This document shows, one piece after another, positions 35,289-45,033 of a stretch of 64,000 nt of DNA (position 1 is its first letter; every line of letters begins with the position of its first letter). The position numbers were made by a program, and so were the translations under genes. The DNA lies in the NCBI RefSeq assembly GCF_004343035.1, contig NZ_SMCQ01000004.1:1-64000 (forward strand), given 5' to 3'. The notes beneath the pieces are model-generated. The model did no database searches. It was not told the origin of the DNA and saw only the letters and a program-made list of their open reading frames with translations. The DNA is from Longibaculum muris (lineage in GTDB: Bacteria; Bacillota_I; Bacilli_A; Erysipelotrichales; Coprobacillaceae).

Positions 35289-37748
35289 TTATCTCACTTC
35301 TATTTGTTGATTCTTCACTAGTTCAATAAAAATATGGGCCAATTGAGGATCAAATTGATATCCAGCTTCCTCATCAATAATTTTTAAAGCTGTTTGTACA
35401 TCCATTTCTTGCTTATAAGAACGCTTAGATACCATTGCATCAAAAGAATCAGCAATACATAAAATACGTGCCATCAAAGGAATCCCCTCACCTTTTAAAC
35501 GACGTGGATATCCTTTTCCATCATAACGTTCATGGTGCCCAATAACAGCTGGAATGACATAATCAAGTGAAGGCAAGTGACGAATAATTCCCACTGCCAG
35601 TTCCACATGACCTTTAATTGTTTCATATTCCTGATCAGTTAACTTACCAGGCTTATTGATAATACTCTCATCAATACCAATTTTTCCAATATCATGTAAT
35701 AAACCAGCCTCATAGATAATTTTAACCGCTTCTTCATCCATTCCATAAGCTTTAGCTAGTTCTTGAGCATAATAAGCTACGTTTTCTGAATGACTAAAAG
35801 TATAATGATCTTTGGCATCAATCGCTGCCATTAAGGCATAAATGGTTGACACATAAGAAGATGCTGCCCCTTTCACATCGGTTAAATGTGAAGGAGTTTG
35901 TCCTTTTTTATAAACTTTAATTTGATTTTTTCCAGCTTGTTTTGCATAATACAATGCTTCATCTGCTTGTTGCATCACTTCTTCAAAGCCATCTTTTGTA
36001 CAACTTCCAGAAGCAATTCCACAACTTACAGTTAAAGCCTTCATAGCATTTTGACCAGTTTGTTCATTTAATAATAGAATTTTCTTAGAAAATTGTTCAG
36101 CCACTTGATAAGCATAATGTCCACCTTTTCCTGGTAATATAACCGCAAAAACTTTACCTGTATAACGAGCTACCATTTCTTCATCAACTAAACACGACCT
36201 AATTGCATGAGCTATTTGAACAAGTGCTAGATTACCTTCAGCAGTTCCATAGAGTTGATTATAGAGTTTAAAATCATCAATGCTTACCATGATAAAAGAA
36301 CCATATTCAAATCTTTTTTCATATTGACATTTTTGTAAAACTTCATAAAGATAGCGACGATTAGCTACACCTGTTAAATAATCTTTTCTAGCTTCCTGAT
36401 ATGCTTCTTCATAAAGAATAGCATTTTCAATTGCTATGGAAGTAACAGAACTTACTGATTTTAAGAAATTAAGATCAATTTTGGTATATCTTTCTTTTGA
36501 TAATTTATGTGGTAAAGCAATCAACCCTAAAATCTTATCTCCATTTTGTAATAAAGCTAAACATTCAATATTCTTTTCTTCTATTTTTTGTCTTAACAAA
36601 GGTTCAATCTTTTGATAATTCAAACTTTTTTGTAATGCTTTTACTAACAAACAAGATTTTTCTTGATACAAGGAAGCAAGTAATATTTCATCCATTTGAA
36701 AAGTAAAATCACTATCATTATTTTGAATCTTATACAAATCATCTTGAATGTAAAACAAATAAACATTCTCTACTTGAAGTCCTTTTTTTAAACAATCTTC
36801 TAATTTTTCAAAAATTTCCTGATGTCTTTTTAACTGACTTAAAAATTCACCTAGTTCTTGAATACATTGACTTTGAATGACTTCTTTTTTTCCAAAAACA
36901 AGATTTAATAAATATTCAAGTATAATACAAACCACAACCATTGATAAAACAACAACAAAAATCAAAATCATTGCTATTTGATATGGTTTTAATAAATACT
37001 TTTCTTTCATAACTATATCTATATATGGAAAGATACGATAATAAATCAAAATAACAATAATCATTGCAACATAATAACAATTCACTCTTGAAATCAATAA
37101 ATTCATTTCAAATAATTGATTTTTATATAATGCATAAAATAAACAAATCGCCATTGGTATTCCACTTAAAACATCAATTGGAAAACCTTTAAAAGAAGGA
37201 CATAACAAACAAAGATGTCCTAAAATTAAGATATTGGCTCCTAAAAAGATTGGAATAAGTTGTTTATAAATTGTTAAATCTTTCTTTTGAGCTTTATGAA
37301 TCGTATAAATCATATCTATCAAAACACATAACAAAATAAAAAATAAGAAAACTATTGTCCATGAAAAATCATAAACATATCCTTGATCAATTAATTGTGG
37401 GGCTTCAATAAAAATTGGAACAAAACAATTAATTGCCCAAATTCCTAACATTAGTAATGTCCAAAATTGTTGATTTATTCGTTTTTCAATTCTTAAATAT
37501 TTAATAATAAAATTATATAATGTTGGTAAAAACAAAAGTATTCCTACTAATGAAAAATAAAACCAAAAATTTACGAATGGGAAAACATTTAAGCGCATAA
37601 AAAAAGACCCCATTGTCCATGCTATCATAGCTAGTAAAACTTCCATAAATGCATATATTGTTTCATTTTTCTTAATCATGATTAGTGATAAAAACATTAA
37701 TAAATATAACAATAAAGCAATAATTGGAATAATAGCATAGTGGGTCAT
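35289..37748 (-). CDS. Membrane HD-GYP protein with degenerate GGDEF domain
   Basis: 819 residues: seven to eight membrane helices (1-280), a GAF-like sensor region (about 300-450), a GGDEF domain (about 450-610) and an HD-GYP domain (about 630-810). The HD-GYP motifs HDIGKIGI, GHVE and GHHERYDGKGYP are complete, so c-di-GMP or related cyclic dinucleotide hydrolysis is expected. The GGDEF motif reads YTGKVF, and GHxxGD reads GTAEGN, so it is not a cyclase but might bind GTP. AGGAGG precedes the ATG. No other c-di-GMP gene is in the window. Confidence 0.88.
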   Translation of the reverse strand: MTHYAIIPIIALLLYLLMFLSLIMIKKNETIYAFMEVLLAMIAWTMGSFFMRLNVFPFVNFWFYFSLVGILLFLPTLYNFIIKYLRIEKRINQQFWTLLMLGIWAINCFVPIFIEAPQLIDQGYVYDFSWTIVFLFFILLCVLIDMIYTIHKAQKKDLTIYKQLIPIFLGANILILGHLCLLCPSFKGFPIDVLSGIPMAICLFYALYKNQLFEMNLLISRVNCYYVAMIIVILIYYRIFPYIDIVMKEKYLLKPYQIAMILIFVVVLSMVVVCIILEYLLNLVFGKKEVIQSQCIQELGEFLSQLKRHQEIFEKLEDCLKKGLQVENVYLFYIQDDLYKIQNNDSDFTFQMDEILLASLYQEKSCLLVKALQKSLNYQKIEPLLRQKIEEKNIECLALLQNGDKILGLIALPHKLSKERYTKIDLNFLKSVSSVTSIAIENAILYEEAYQEARKDYLTGVANRRYLYEVLQKCQYEKRFEYGSFIMVSIDDFKLYNQLYGTAEGNLALVQIAHAIRSCLVDEEMVARYTGKVFAVILPGKGGHYAYQVAEQFSKKILLLNEQTGQNAMKALTVSCGIASGSCTKDGFEEVMQQADEALYYAKQAGKNQIKVYKKGQTPSHLTDVKGAASSYVSTIYALMAAIDAKDHYTFSHSENVAYYAQELAKAYGMDEEAVKIIYEAGLLHDIGKIGIDESIINKPGKLTDQEYETIKGHVELAVGIIRHLPSLDYVIPAVIGHHERYDGKGYPRRLKGEGIPLMARILCIADSFDAMVSKRSYKQEMDVQTALKIIDEEAGYQFDPQLAHIFIELVKNQQIEVR

Positions 37749-37875
37749 TTGAATAATCCTCCTAACAAAATACAGTATTTATTTTAACAAAAATTGCTAA
37801 AATTAACAATCTAATTTTTATATAAATTGTCTTAATAAAGAAAATATTTTTTATACTAAAATATCAAAAAAGCAA

Positions 37876-37922
37876 AAAAATATTGATAAAATTAAGATTT
37901 ATCCCAATTTATCAATATTTTT
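37876..37922 (-). terminator. Terminator of the PD-(D/E)XK gene
   Basis: A stem of about 12 bp rich in A/T, with an inner hairpin, ends in TTTTTT immediately after the nuclease stop on the minus strand. Confidence 0.7.
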
Positions 37923-37925
37923 TAT

Positions 37926-38939
37926 TTAACTCCAACTTTTATCTTTTAAAATTTCAGATAATTCATCTACTTTAGGAATTTCTTCTGTACCGAGAATCTG
38001 AGTCAAATCAAAAACTCGTGTTCCCATTGGTGCTTTAGGTGTTATTTTTTTAAAATCTGTTTCATAGAATTTTTCCACAAAGAAATATCTATGTTCTATT
38101 GTTCTTAGATTATATCCATAAGTATCGCCGTCAATCATAGCCTCGATAATCTTTTGTTTTCTCTCCTCAGTTAATTCACCAGATTCTGTAGTATATTTTA
38201 TACCATCTTCTGTTTCAACAGCAGTAATTATCGCACACACTTTTCCAATTGCTCGAACACTTTTATTTTTATAAAGTCCTAAATAATCATGGGCCCTAAA
38301 TCCACGTTCTGCATTATCATAATATAATCCATTTTTTATATTAAAATCAAATGTTATACCTGCTAACTGCACACGTAAATATTTCCATGCATCAGATATA
38401 GCAATTAGTCCATCATTATAACAATAATTTAGATAATCATCGATAACTTCCTGCATTTCAAAATCCCTATCATCCACAACTTCTTGAATTGCATTCGCTA
38501 AGCATTCAAATGTAGTGTTGATATGAATAACAGGATATTTTTGCGTTTCATTGTAGTTTTTTAATTGTTCTTCAAAATATTTCTTTTTATCATCATTCAT
38601 TAACTCAGAAGATAAAGTAATCATTATCTTATGTTTTTCATCACCAAATGATTTAAGATGATTCATTAATTGCTTAGAATAAAACCAATCAGTTAGCTTA
38701 GTCTCAACAACAATCTTAAATCCTTCTTGAGTAATTGTAGCATCTGGAATACTATCAATACTTTTTTCTTGCAATGTAAATACAAGTTCTGGCTCAAATG
38801 CTTCAGAAAAATATTCTGATTTTAAAAATCTAAAAAACTTATCTGATGAATATGAATATAAACGTGATAAAAGTAGCATAGTATTAGCTGTAGCTACATT
38901 TTCTTTTTCATGATATCTTTGAAAATAATGTACTTTCAT
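37926..38939 (-). CDS. Putative PD-(D/E)XK nuclease-like protein
   Basis: 337 residues. The first third carries a nuclease-like core: SIPDATITQEGFKIVVETKL (about 60-80) gives the spaced PD...ExK signature, followed by a helix and the strand KIMITLSS. The C-terminal two thirds has no family that I recognise. Such proteins occur in defence islands; the target here is unknown. The gene stands alone with AAGGAG before its ATG and a terminator after it. Its A+T-rich composition is close to the chromosome, so it may predate the phage, but it abuts the DUF262/XRE pair at the prophage margin. Confidence 0.68.
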   Translation of the reverse strand: MKVHYFQRYHEKENVATANTMLLLSRLYSYSSDKFFRFLKSEYFSEAFEPELVFTLQEKSIDSIPDATITQEGFKIVVETKLTDWFYSKQLMNHLKSFGDEKHKIMITLSSELMNDDKKKYFEEQLKNYNETQKYPVIHINTTFECLANAIQEVVDDRDFEMQEVIDDYLNYCYNDGLIAISDAWKYLRVQLAGITFDFNIKNGLYYDNAERGFRAHDYLGLYKNKSVRAIGKVCAIITAVETEDGIKYTTESGELTEERKQKIIEAMIDGDTYGYNLRTIEHRYFFVEKFYETDFKKITPKAPMGTRVFDLTQILGTEEIPKVDELSEILKDKSWS

Positions 38940-39059
38940 AATTAAAATCTCCTTAATTCTTCCATATTATATTAAAAATATATCTTGCTTAATATACAAA
39001 ATAATCATACTCATATAAAATTGAGCCCATGATTGAAACACAAGAGAAATCCAAGTTAC

Positions 39060-39100
39060 AAAAGACATGGCAATATCATTTTACATAGATTATGTCTTTT
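39060..39100. terminator. Possible terminator in the 38,940-39,307 spacer
   Basis: A 9-bp stem (39060-39068 with 39092-39100) with a 23-nt loop, bounded by A and T runs. It could end transcription from the DUF262 gene. The long loop makes it uncertain. Confidence 0.4.
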
Positions 39101-39128
39101 AACTATCCTCTTTTTTACATCAATTTGA

Positions 39129-39233
39129 CTATCTAATATCTTGTGAAACAAAAAGCATAATACTTTCTACATGGCTCGATTCTCCAACGAGTAACGCATT
39201 TCGTACCCACTGTATAAGGGAATGGTGGAACAC
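39129..39233 (-). pseudogene. Possible gene remnant, 34 codons
   Basis: In the 368-base spacer between the nuclease gene and the DUF262 gene, the minus strand has an open stretch from a GTG at 39233 to TAG at 39129. Its reading includes WVRNALLVGESSHVESIM and ends in VSQDIR, more protein-like than the surroundings and higher in G+C. A stop lies directly upstream and no ribosome site is seen. It may be the decayed end of an older mobile gene. A hairpin of 9 bp (about 39231-39254) overlaps its 5' edge. Confidence 0.3.
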
Positions 39234-39307
39234 CTATTTTCGCCTTAAAATGGGTATGTCGAACCGATACAAGTTTTGAATTGTCTTATTGCTCGTATAG
39301 GCAAATA

Positions 39308-41026
39308 TTATAAAAGAATCTCCTTCAATGCTTTACTCATCAATTCTTGACGCTTCTCCATAAACTCTTCAAAGTTAGATAGTTCATAAGAAATATCACC
39401 AGGAAGGTACTTAGCATTTTCACTGTTTTCAGTAACCTTCAGCCAATCAACGAGTGGTGTGGCATTCTTGGATTCATTCTCTCTACCTTCTAGTAACTGA
39501 AGGTTAGCTAATGTATTTCTTCTTCTACGCCAATCTTCTTTAGTATCATCGTCAATCACTGTTCCATCCGGCAATACCAAACCTTTAATTTTACTTTCTT
39601 CAAATCCTGTATGTGGATGCATATGGTCTTGATGGAATCCCTTCTGACTATACTTCAAATTTGGATACAGAAGAGATAACAACATAAATGTATAGGCACC
39701 AATCTCATAGGTATCAAACATCGAATCAATCTCTTCAGCTGTGTAACGAAGAGATCTGTCACCCGTAAATCTGACAGCATTAAGGTTTGTCATGCTAAAT
39801 GAATTAGCGGGAGCTGCCTTCAATGCTTCACGAATACTTGTAAGTGCAGAGTTTGATGCAGTACCAAAAATCTGTCTAACCTGTGCGATTACAATGTATT
39901 TTCTCAATTCAGCTTTACTGCTTGAATCGAAATTACCACCTTTGTATCTGTAGTAAACCATAGGAGAAACAGCCACATAAGAAATCATGTTCTCTGAATT
40001 GAATCCGAACTCATTTAACAAATCAACTGTGTCCTTGATGGCTTTTCGGATTGAATCCCAATTTTCTTTGATTTTTAGTACACTTTCTTTTTTGAATGTT
40101 TCTACTTTTAATGCTACGGACATATCTAAAAGATACAAACAGGTACGCATAATAAAGTCATTAGAAAACTTAAATCCTTCGCCTTTTTTATTTATTTCAG
40201 ATAGCAGCTTATCAATTTCATCTCTTGCCTTATCCCAATGAGAAACAATAGTCGAGAATAACAAGTCACTCTTTGAAAGAACGGTTCCACCTGAATTTAC
40301 TCTAACGAAGATATCCAATACGCTGTCAATCGAATCTTTTTCTACTTCAAAGTAGTTGATGATTTCATCCGTAACAAGTCTTGTATGCAAAAGAGAAATA
40401 TTCTTTGTTGCAACTTTATCGGTTGCCCAACCATTTGGAATAATGACTTCTGTTAACAAATCTTCAGCCGAATACTTGAGAATATCTTTTACTAAATACC
40501 AAATCTTATCATCTTTATTTTTAGCATCCTCATTCGCTGTTAAAAATTTGAACTCATAAGAGATGTCTTCATCATCGGTTTTTTCACTATGGAGATCAAA
40601 ATACAGTTCCTTCTTTGGAAATGCCTCATCATTCTTCCATCTCTTATTCGGAAGTTTTCTGCTCATACTTCCTTGCAATGCTATGTACAAAGAAGTCAAT
40701 CTCTGCTGACCATCTAAAACTGCCCAGATGGTTTCATCTCCACTTCCAATTGGAAATGGTTGTGGTGCAGCCGGATTTTTATACATATCTCGATCATGGT
40801 AGTCCTTTATAAATTCATACATTGAATACTCTTTTTGGTTAACAATGGTCTTTTTAACTTTCCAGAACAAGAATGTACCAATCGGATACCCAAGCATAAT
40901 TGAATCTAACAGCCTGGTTATCTGCGAATCTCCCCACACATATTTTCTCTGAATAGCCGGAAGATAAATTCTCCTACTATTCACATCATCTATTATTGCC
41001 CTTATACTTTTCTTTTCGTATGCCAT
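39308..41026 (-). CDS. DUF262-DUF1524 protein (GmrSD-like type IV restriction)
   Basis: About 572 residues. The N-terminal DUF262 (ParB/sulfiredoxin-like NTPase) has YLPAIQRKYVWG, the helix IMLGYPIGTFLFW and the hallmark WAVLDGQQRLTSLYIAL. The C-terminal DUF1524 is an HNH nuclease: DHMHPHTGF, then RRRNTLANLQLLEGRENESK giving H...N...N...K. Single-chain DUF262-DUF1524 proteins are the GmrSD type that cuts phage DNA with modified bases. It follows the XRE gene by eight bases. The ATG at 41026 is used because GAGG stands upstream within the XRE stop region; a GTG lies four codons earlier. It is richer in G+C than the chromosome, pointing to acquisition. Confidence 0.86.
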   Translation of the reverse strand: MAYEKKSIRAIIDDVNSRRIYLPAIQRKYVWGDSQITRLLDSIMLGYPIGTFLFWKVKKTIVNQKEYSMYEFIKDYHDRDMYKNPAAPQPFPIGSGDETIWAVLDGQQRLTSLYIALQGSMSRKLPNKRWKNDEAFPKKELYFDLHSEKTDDEDISYEFKFLTANEDAKNKDDKIWYLVKDILKYSAEDLLTEVIIPNGWATDKVATKNISLLHTRLVTDEIINYFEVEKDSIDSVLDIFVRVNSGGTVLSKSDLLFSTIVSHWDKARDEIDKLLSEINKKGEGFKFSNDFIMRTCLYLLDMSVALKVETFKKESVLKIKENWDSIRKAIKDTVDLLNEFGFNSENMISYVAVSPMVYYRYKGGNFDSSSKAELRKYIVIAQVRQIFGTASNSALTSIREALKAAPANSFSMTNLNAVRFTGDRSLRYTAEEIDSMFDTYEIGAYTFMLLSLLYPNLKYSQKGFHQDHMHPHTGFEESKIKGLVLPDGTVIDDDTKEDWRRRRNTLANLQLLEGRENESKNATPLVDWLKVTENSENAKYLPGDISYELSNFEEFMEKRQELMSKALKEILL

Positions 41027-41034
41027 GATGTACC

Positions 41035-41259
41035 TCACTCATTACTCGTTTTTATCTGTTCTCCATCTGGGAAGATAAATGACTGTTCAAAGGTCACTTC
41101 CATGACATCAGCTATCAACTTTAATTCCTCAAGAGTTACAGTATCTCTTTTCAGTTTCTTACCAAAGTTCTGCGGAGTCTGTCCTATTCGTCTAGCAAGT
41201 TCTGAAAGACTTATATTCTTTTTATTACATAATTCTTTAATCATATCGGATGTCTTCAT
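41035..41259 (-). CDS. XRE-family helix-turn-helix regulator
   Basis: 74 residues, a single Cro/CI-type HTH: MIKELCNKKNISLSELARRIG followed by PQNFGKKLKRDTVTLEELKLIADVM, then a short tail FIFPDGEQIKTSNE. GGAGG lies six bases before the second of two ATGs (41259); the first is at 41262. It is the first gene of a two-gene unit with the DUF262-DUF1524 nuclease and may act as its regulator, a role such small HTH proteins often have beside restriction genes. Confidence 0.85.
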   Translation of the reverse strand: MKTSDMIKELCNKKNISLSELARRIGQTPQNFGKKLKRDTVTLEELKLIADVMEVTFEQSFIFPDGEQIKTSNE

Positions 41260-41371
41260 CATAATCCTCCATGTCTAAAACGCACCTCAACTTATTATAT
41301 TATAAACCATTTGGTTGATATTTTCAATCCTGGCACAGTTCTGCTCTGTAAATTTTCTATGAATGACAAAA

Positions 41372-41395
41372 ACACCCTGCATTGCTGCAAGGTGT
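41372..41395 (-). terminator. Terminator of the recombinase cluster
   Basis: A 10-bp stem with one mismatch and a 4-nt loop followed by TTTTTGTC on the minus strand, 23 bases after the last recombinase. The attachment site probably lies near here, but the core could not be identified without the other prophage end. Confidence 0.75.
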
Positions 41396-41417
41396 CCGTA
41401 TCATATTCCATATTCAA

Positions 41418-42992
41418 CTATCTCTTAAGTTCGAGTGTCATGCCAGATTTGAATTCAAATATAAGCTTGTCATCAAAAACCGTAATCTTCTCAATAAGCC
41501 TTCTGACCATCTGCTCATCATACTCTGTAACTCGATTTGTCTGCGTCTGCAGGAACTGTCGCATCTCATCGATTCGTTTTCTTAACATTTCCTGTTCAGC
41601 ATCCCTGGTAACAACCGCTGCCTTCTTTTCCCTTAAGGCATCAATCTCATTTGCAATCACATCGTACTCGGCATTCTTGTTCACGCACATTACAAGCTTT
41701 TCCTGAAGTTCTGCCATCCTTTGGTCAATGTACTCAAGTGTTGCAGTAGAGTCCCCATTCAGTACATCTTCGATATTGTGCTGCAACTGTACCAGGAACT
41801 GTTCTCGTCCGCCAAGGGTCTTATTGATGGCTCTTACCGCTGCATTCTGAAGTTCAACTTCACTGATGGCATCGGCATCGCATCCTTCTTTTGGACCCTT
41901 TTCAATTCGGCTGGCGCATCTCCATTTGTTGTAGGATGCACCCCTAGCCTTCCAAGCCACTCTTCTAAAAAGATCTCCACATTTACCACAGTAGACAATG
42001 CTCGATAACGCATACTTGCTACTGTAGACTCTCTTGGTCTTTCCACCTTCTGTTTTAAGGTGTGCCCTGCGAAAGAGTTCTTCCTGCACCTGCATGAACA
42101 GCTGTCTTGGAATAATTGCCTCGTGGTTGTTCTCAACATAATACTGTGGAACAATGCCGTTGTTGGATACTCGCTTTTTTGTAAGAACATCAACCGTGTA
42201 GGTCTTCTGCAAAAGGGCATCACCCATGTACTTCTCGTTGGTAAGTATCTTTCTGATGCCGTCCCCACGCCACTTCTTGTTCCCGGTTGCTGTAGGAATG
42301 CCATCTGCCATAAGTCCGTCCGCTATGGTCTTAAGGCTTGCTCCTTGCAGATACTCTCGAAAGATTCGTCTTACAATGATTGCCTGGTCTTCATCAATGA
42401 TGAGGTGTCCGTTCTCGTCCTTTGTGTATCCCAAGAACCAGTTATGATTTACCTGAACTTCTCCGTTCTGGTATCGGAACTGAAGTCCCATCTTAACATT
42501 CTTGGAAAGGGATTCTGATTCCTGCTGTGCAAGGGAGGCCATAATGGTAAGCAGTACCTCACCCTTGGAATCCATCGTATTGATGTTTTCCTTTTCAAAG
42601 AATACTGGCACGTTCTTTTCCTTCAGCTGTCTTATGTACTTAAGGCAGTCGAGGGTGTTTCTTGCAAATCGGCTGATCGATTTTGTGATAATCATGTCGA
42701 TTTTGCCTGCCATCGTATCTTCAATCATTCGATTAAATTCTTCACGCTTTTTGGTGTTTGTACCGCTGATACCGTCATCAGCATATATCCCGGCAAACTC
42801 CCATTCAGGGTTCTTCCTTATGAATTCTGTGTAATGCTCAACCTGTGCATCATAGCTTGTAGCCTGTTCCTCGCTGTCTGTACTTACTCGGCAGTACGCT
42901 GCGACTTTTAATTTTGGCTTGTTATCAGCAGTGGCTGTATTACCTACACGCTTTCTTGCCGGGATAACTGTTATGTTCTTTGCTCCTGCCAT
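41418..42992 (-). CDS. Large serine recombinase, copy A
   Basis: 524 residues. N-terminal resolvase domain with the catalytic Ser in YCRVSTDS (Ser37) and the Arg motif [17 protein letters not shown]; a recombinase domain (GVPTATGN-type segment, here [13 protein letters not shown]); a zinc ribbon with CGKCG and two later Cys (near 340-375); and a C-terminal coiled coil. This is the phage-integrase type of serine recombinase. It is the last gene of the recombinase row and lies at the left edge of the prophage, with a 3-base gap from the short gene before it. Confidence 0.92.
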   Translation of the reverse strand: MAGAKNITVIPARKRVGNTATADNKPKLKVAAYCRVSTDSEEQATSYDAQVEHYTEFIRKNPEWEFAGIYADDGISGTNTKKREEFNRMIEDTMAGKIDMIITKSISRFARNTLDCLKYIRQLKEKNVPVFFEKENINTMDSKGEVLLTIMASLAQQESESLSKNVKMGLQFRYQNGEVQVNHNWFLGYTKDENGHLIIDEDQAIIVRRIFREYLQGASLKTIADGLMADGIPTATGNKKWRGDGIRKILTNEKYMGDALLQKTYTVDVLTKKRVSNNGIVPQYYVENNHEAIIPRQLFMQVQEELFRRAHLKTEGGKTKRVYSSKYALSSIVYCGKCGDLFRRVAWKARGASYNKWRCASRIEKGPKEGCDADAISEVELQNAAVRAINKTLGGREQFLVQLQHNIEDVLNGDSTATLEYIDQRMAELQEKLVMCVNKNAEYDVIANEIDALREKKAAVVTRDAEQEMLRKRIDEMRQFLQTQTNRVTEYDEQMVRRLIEKITVFDDKLIFEFKSGMTLELKR

Positions 42993-42995
42993 GTG

Positions 42996-43409
42996 TTATT
43001 CCTCGCTCTCTATCAAACTGTAAATGTATTCTGCCTGCTCAAAGGGATCGGCAAAGGTAAGTTCTGCAGGCTTGAATTGAAATGATGTAGGTATCGTAAT
43101 ATTTCTCTCCTTGCACTTTCTGTCAAGCCTTCCAAGGTTGCCTGCCCTTCGTGTCAGTTCTTTCAGAAACCTTTCTATGGTTTCTTCATCAATAATCTGC
43201 GGGTAATAGTCAGTCCCCAGATACTTCTTATTGGAAAGCATTCTCTTGACCGTTGCATGGTTCATTTTAAAGCCTGCTTCCTTGGCAGCATCAACCAGTG
43301 ATTTGCCTTCAAAGTAGTATCTGTAGGTTGCCTTGATCTGCTCGACAGTCGGTTCATCGACTACAGCACAACCTTCAACTATTTTGTACCCAAGTGGTAT
43401 GTGTGCCAT
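42996..43409 (-). CDS. Short recombinase-domain protein without catalytic domain
   Basis: 137 residues matching only the central Recombinase (DNA-binding) domain of the large serine recombinases: IPLGYKIVEGCAVVDEPTVE at the start and HATVKRMLSNKKYLG. There is no resolvase domain and no catalytic Ser. The gene starts directly after copy B and ends just before copy A, and the same triplet (large, short, large) recurs in Firmicute mobile elements, so it is probably a real accessory subunit rather than a broken gene. Confidence 0.82.
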   Translation of the reverse strand: MAHIPLGYKIVEGCAVVDEPTVEQIKATYRYYFEGKSLVDAAKEAGFKMNHATVKRMLSNKKYLGTDYYPQIIDEETIERFLKELTRRAGNLGRLDRKCKERNITIPTSFQFKPAELTFADPFEQAEYIYSLIESEE

Positions 43410-43410
43410 A

Positions 43411-44982
43411 TCAATCTATCCTTTCCTTCAGCCTTAAGCCGAATTTTAATTCAAACTCAACTTCATCCCTGGACAGCACCTTTACCTTTTCCACAAACCT
43501 TTCAAACAAGGAATCGTCCCATTCGGTAAACGGCTCTGCTCCGTTAAGAAAGTCCACCAGTTCTTTTAATTTTTGCTCTATCGTATATCCGGCATCGTCC
43601 ATTCTGTATAACATATCTCGCTTTGCTATCAAGTGTTCGTATTCCGTAACCAGCTTATTATGTGCCTCGGCAAATACTGGTCTTTCAAGATATCCTTTCG
43701 TGAGAAGTGTGTTCAGCTGCTTTCGCTGTTCTTCATTGGCAGCTATCTCTTTTTTGATTTCTTCCATACTATGGATGTTCTTTTTTGAATTGCCTGTTGT
43801 GATGGCTATAAGAAGCGGTTTCAGCACCAGGTCACTTCCAAAACGCAACTTGTTAAGCATCGTAAGGAAAACTCTCTTCATATCATCATCACGGATGTAC
43901 TTCATAGAGCAGGACTTTGAATCTTCCAAATGCCCACCGCAGCACCATGCATTGTAGCTTCTCCCGTGTGAAGTGTAATGGTATCTTCGCTTGAAAGACC
44001 TGCCACACTCTCCGCATTTGATTTTGCCGGACATCACATATCGGTTCTGATATTTTGATGTATCCTCACAACAATTTCCTTTCTCAAGACCTCGTTGCCT
44101 TATTGCTTCCTTAGCCTTCTCAAAGGTGTCTCGGTCAATGATTGCCTCATGGTGGTCTTCACAGTAGTACTGTTCTTCTTCGCCATAGTTTCTTTTTCTC
44201 TTGAAGGCTGCATCTGTGATGGTCTTCTGGAAAAGTGCATCTCCTATGTACTTTTCGTTTGTAAGGATGCCGTTGATTGTGCCACCTGTCCACTTGCCAC
44301 CTTTCTTGGTAGGAACACATTTTTCATTCAGTTCCTTTGCAATGATGTGTGTACTCTTTCCGGCAAGGCAGCCAGCAAAAATCTTTTTTACAACTTCTGC
44401 CTGTTCAGGCACAATTACCATCTCACCATCAACATTAGCATAACCATAAGGTGGGTAGGAAATCACATAAGTGCCGTTCTGGAATCTTTTCTTAATGCTC
44501 CACTTTTCGTTCTCGGAAATGGAACGTGACTCGCTCTCTGCCATACTGGCCAAGATTGCAAGCATCAGTTCGCTCTCCATTGAGCCTGTATGAATATTCT
44601 CTTTTTCAAAAATGATGTAAACATCGTAGTTCAAAAGTTTCCTTACAAGAGCCAGGCAGTCGGTAGTGTTTCTGCTGAATCTGCTGATGGACTTTGTAAT
44701 AACAAGATCGATAAGACCCTTTTCGCAGTCGTCAACAAGTCTTAACAAGCCATCACGCTTTGTTGTCTTTGTACCGCTGATACCGTCATCGTAGTAAATG
44801 CCTGCGTACTCCCATTCGCTATTCGCTTTGATGTAACTTTCATAGTGGTTCTTTTGCGTATCCAGGCTGAGTTCCTGTTCATTGCTGTCGGTAGATACTC
44901 GGCAGTATGCAGCAACTCTCAACTTCTTAAAAATCGAAAGGTCTACCTGGTTTATTTTCGTTACATTCTTCACATCAATCAC
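43411..44982 (-). CDS. Large serine recombinase, copy B
   Basis: 523 residues with the same plan as copy A: YCRVSTDS with the catalytic Ser near residue 30, SISRFSRNTTDCLALV, a recombinase domain, zinc ribbon (CGECGRSFKRR with later Cys residues including a CC pair) and coiled coil. The active-site residues look intact, so both large proteins may act together in integration or excision. A 50-base spacer separates it from the SHOCT-like gene upstream. Confidence 0.92.
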   Translation of the reverse strand: MIDVKNVTKINQVDLSIFKKLRVAAYCRVSTDSNEQELSLDTQKNHYESYIKANSEWEYAGIYYDDGISGTKTTKRDGLLRLVDDCEKGLIDLVITKSISRFSRNTTDCLALVRKLLNYDVYIIFEKENIHTGSMESELMLAILASMAESESRSISENEKWSIKKRFQNGTYVISYPPYGYANVDGEMVIVPEQAEVVKKIFAGCLAGKSTHIIAKELNEKCVPTKKGGKWTGGTINGILTNEKYIGDALFQKTITDAAFKRKRNYGEEEQYYCEDHHEAIIDRDTFEKAKEAIRQRGLEKGNCCEDTSKYQNRYVMSGKIKCGECGRSFKRRYHYTSHGRSYNAWCCGGHLEDSKSCSMKYIRDDDMKRVFLTMLNKLRFGSDLVLKPLLIAITTGNSKKNIHSMEEIKKEIAANEEQRKQLNTLLTKGYLERPVFAEAHNKLVTEYEHLIAKRDMLYRMDDAGYTIEQKLKELVDFLNGAEPFTEWDDSLFERFVEKVKVLSRDEVEFELKFGLRLKERID

Positions 44983-45033
44983 CTCGCTTTCGCATGGACA
45001 TATTCCCGTAAATACCGATATATATCAAGTCAA

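Noticed and set aside
41372-41417. Attachment site (attL) core
   Set aside because: The other prophage end is outside the window, so no direct repeat could be paired and no core is claimed.
42996-43409. Short recombinase gene as a pseudogene fragment
   Set aside because: It has its own start and stop placed exactly between the neighbours, a composition typical of its family, and the arrangement recurs in other elements, so it was kept as a real gene.
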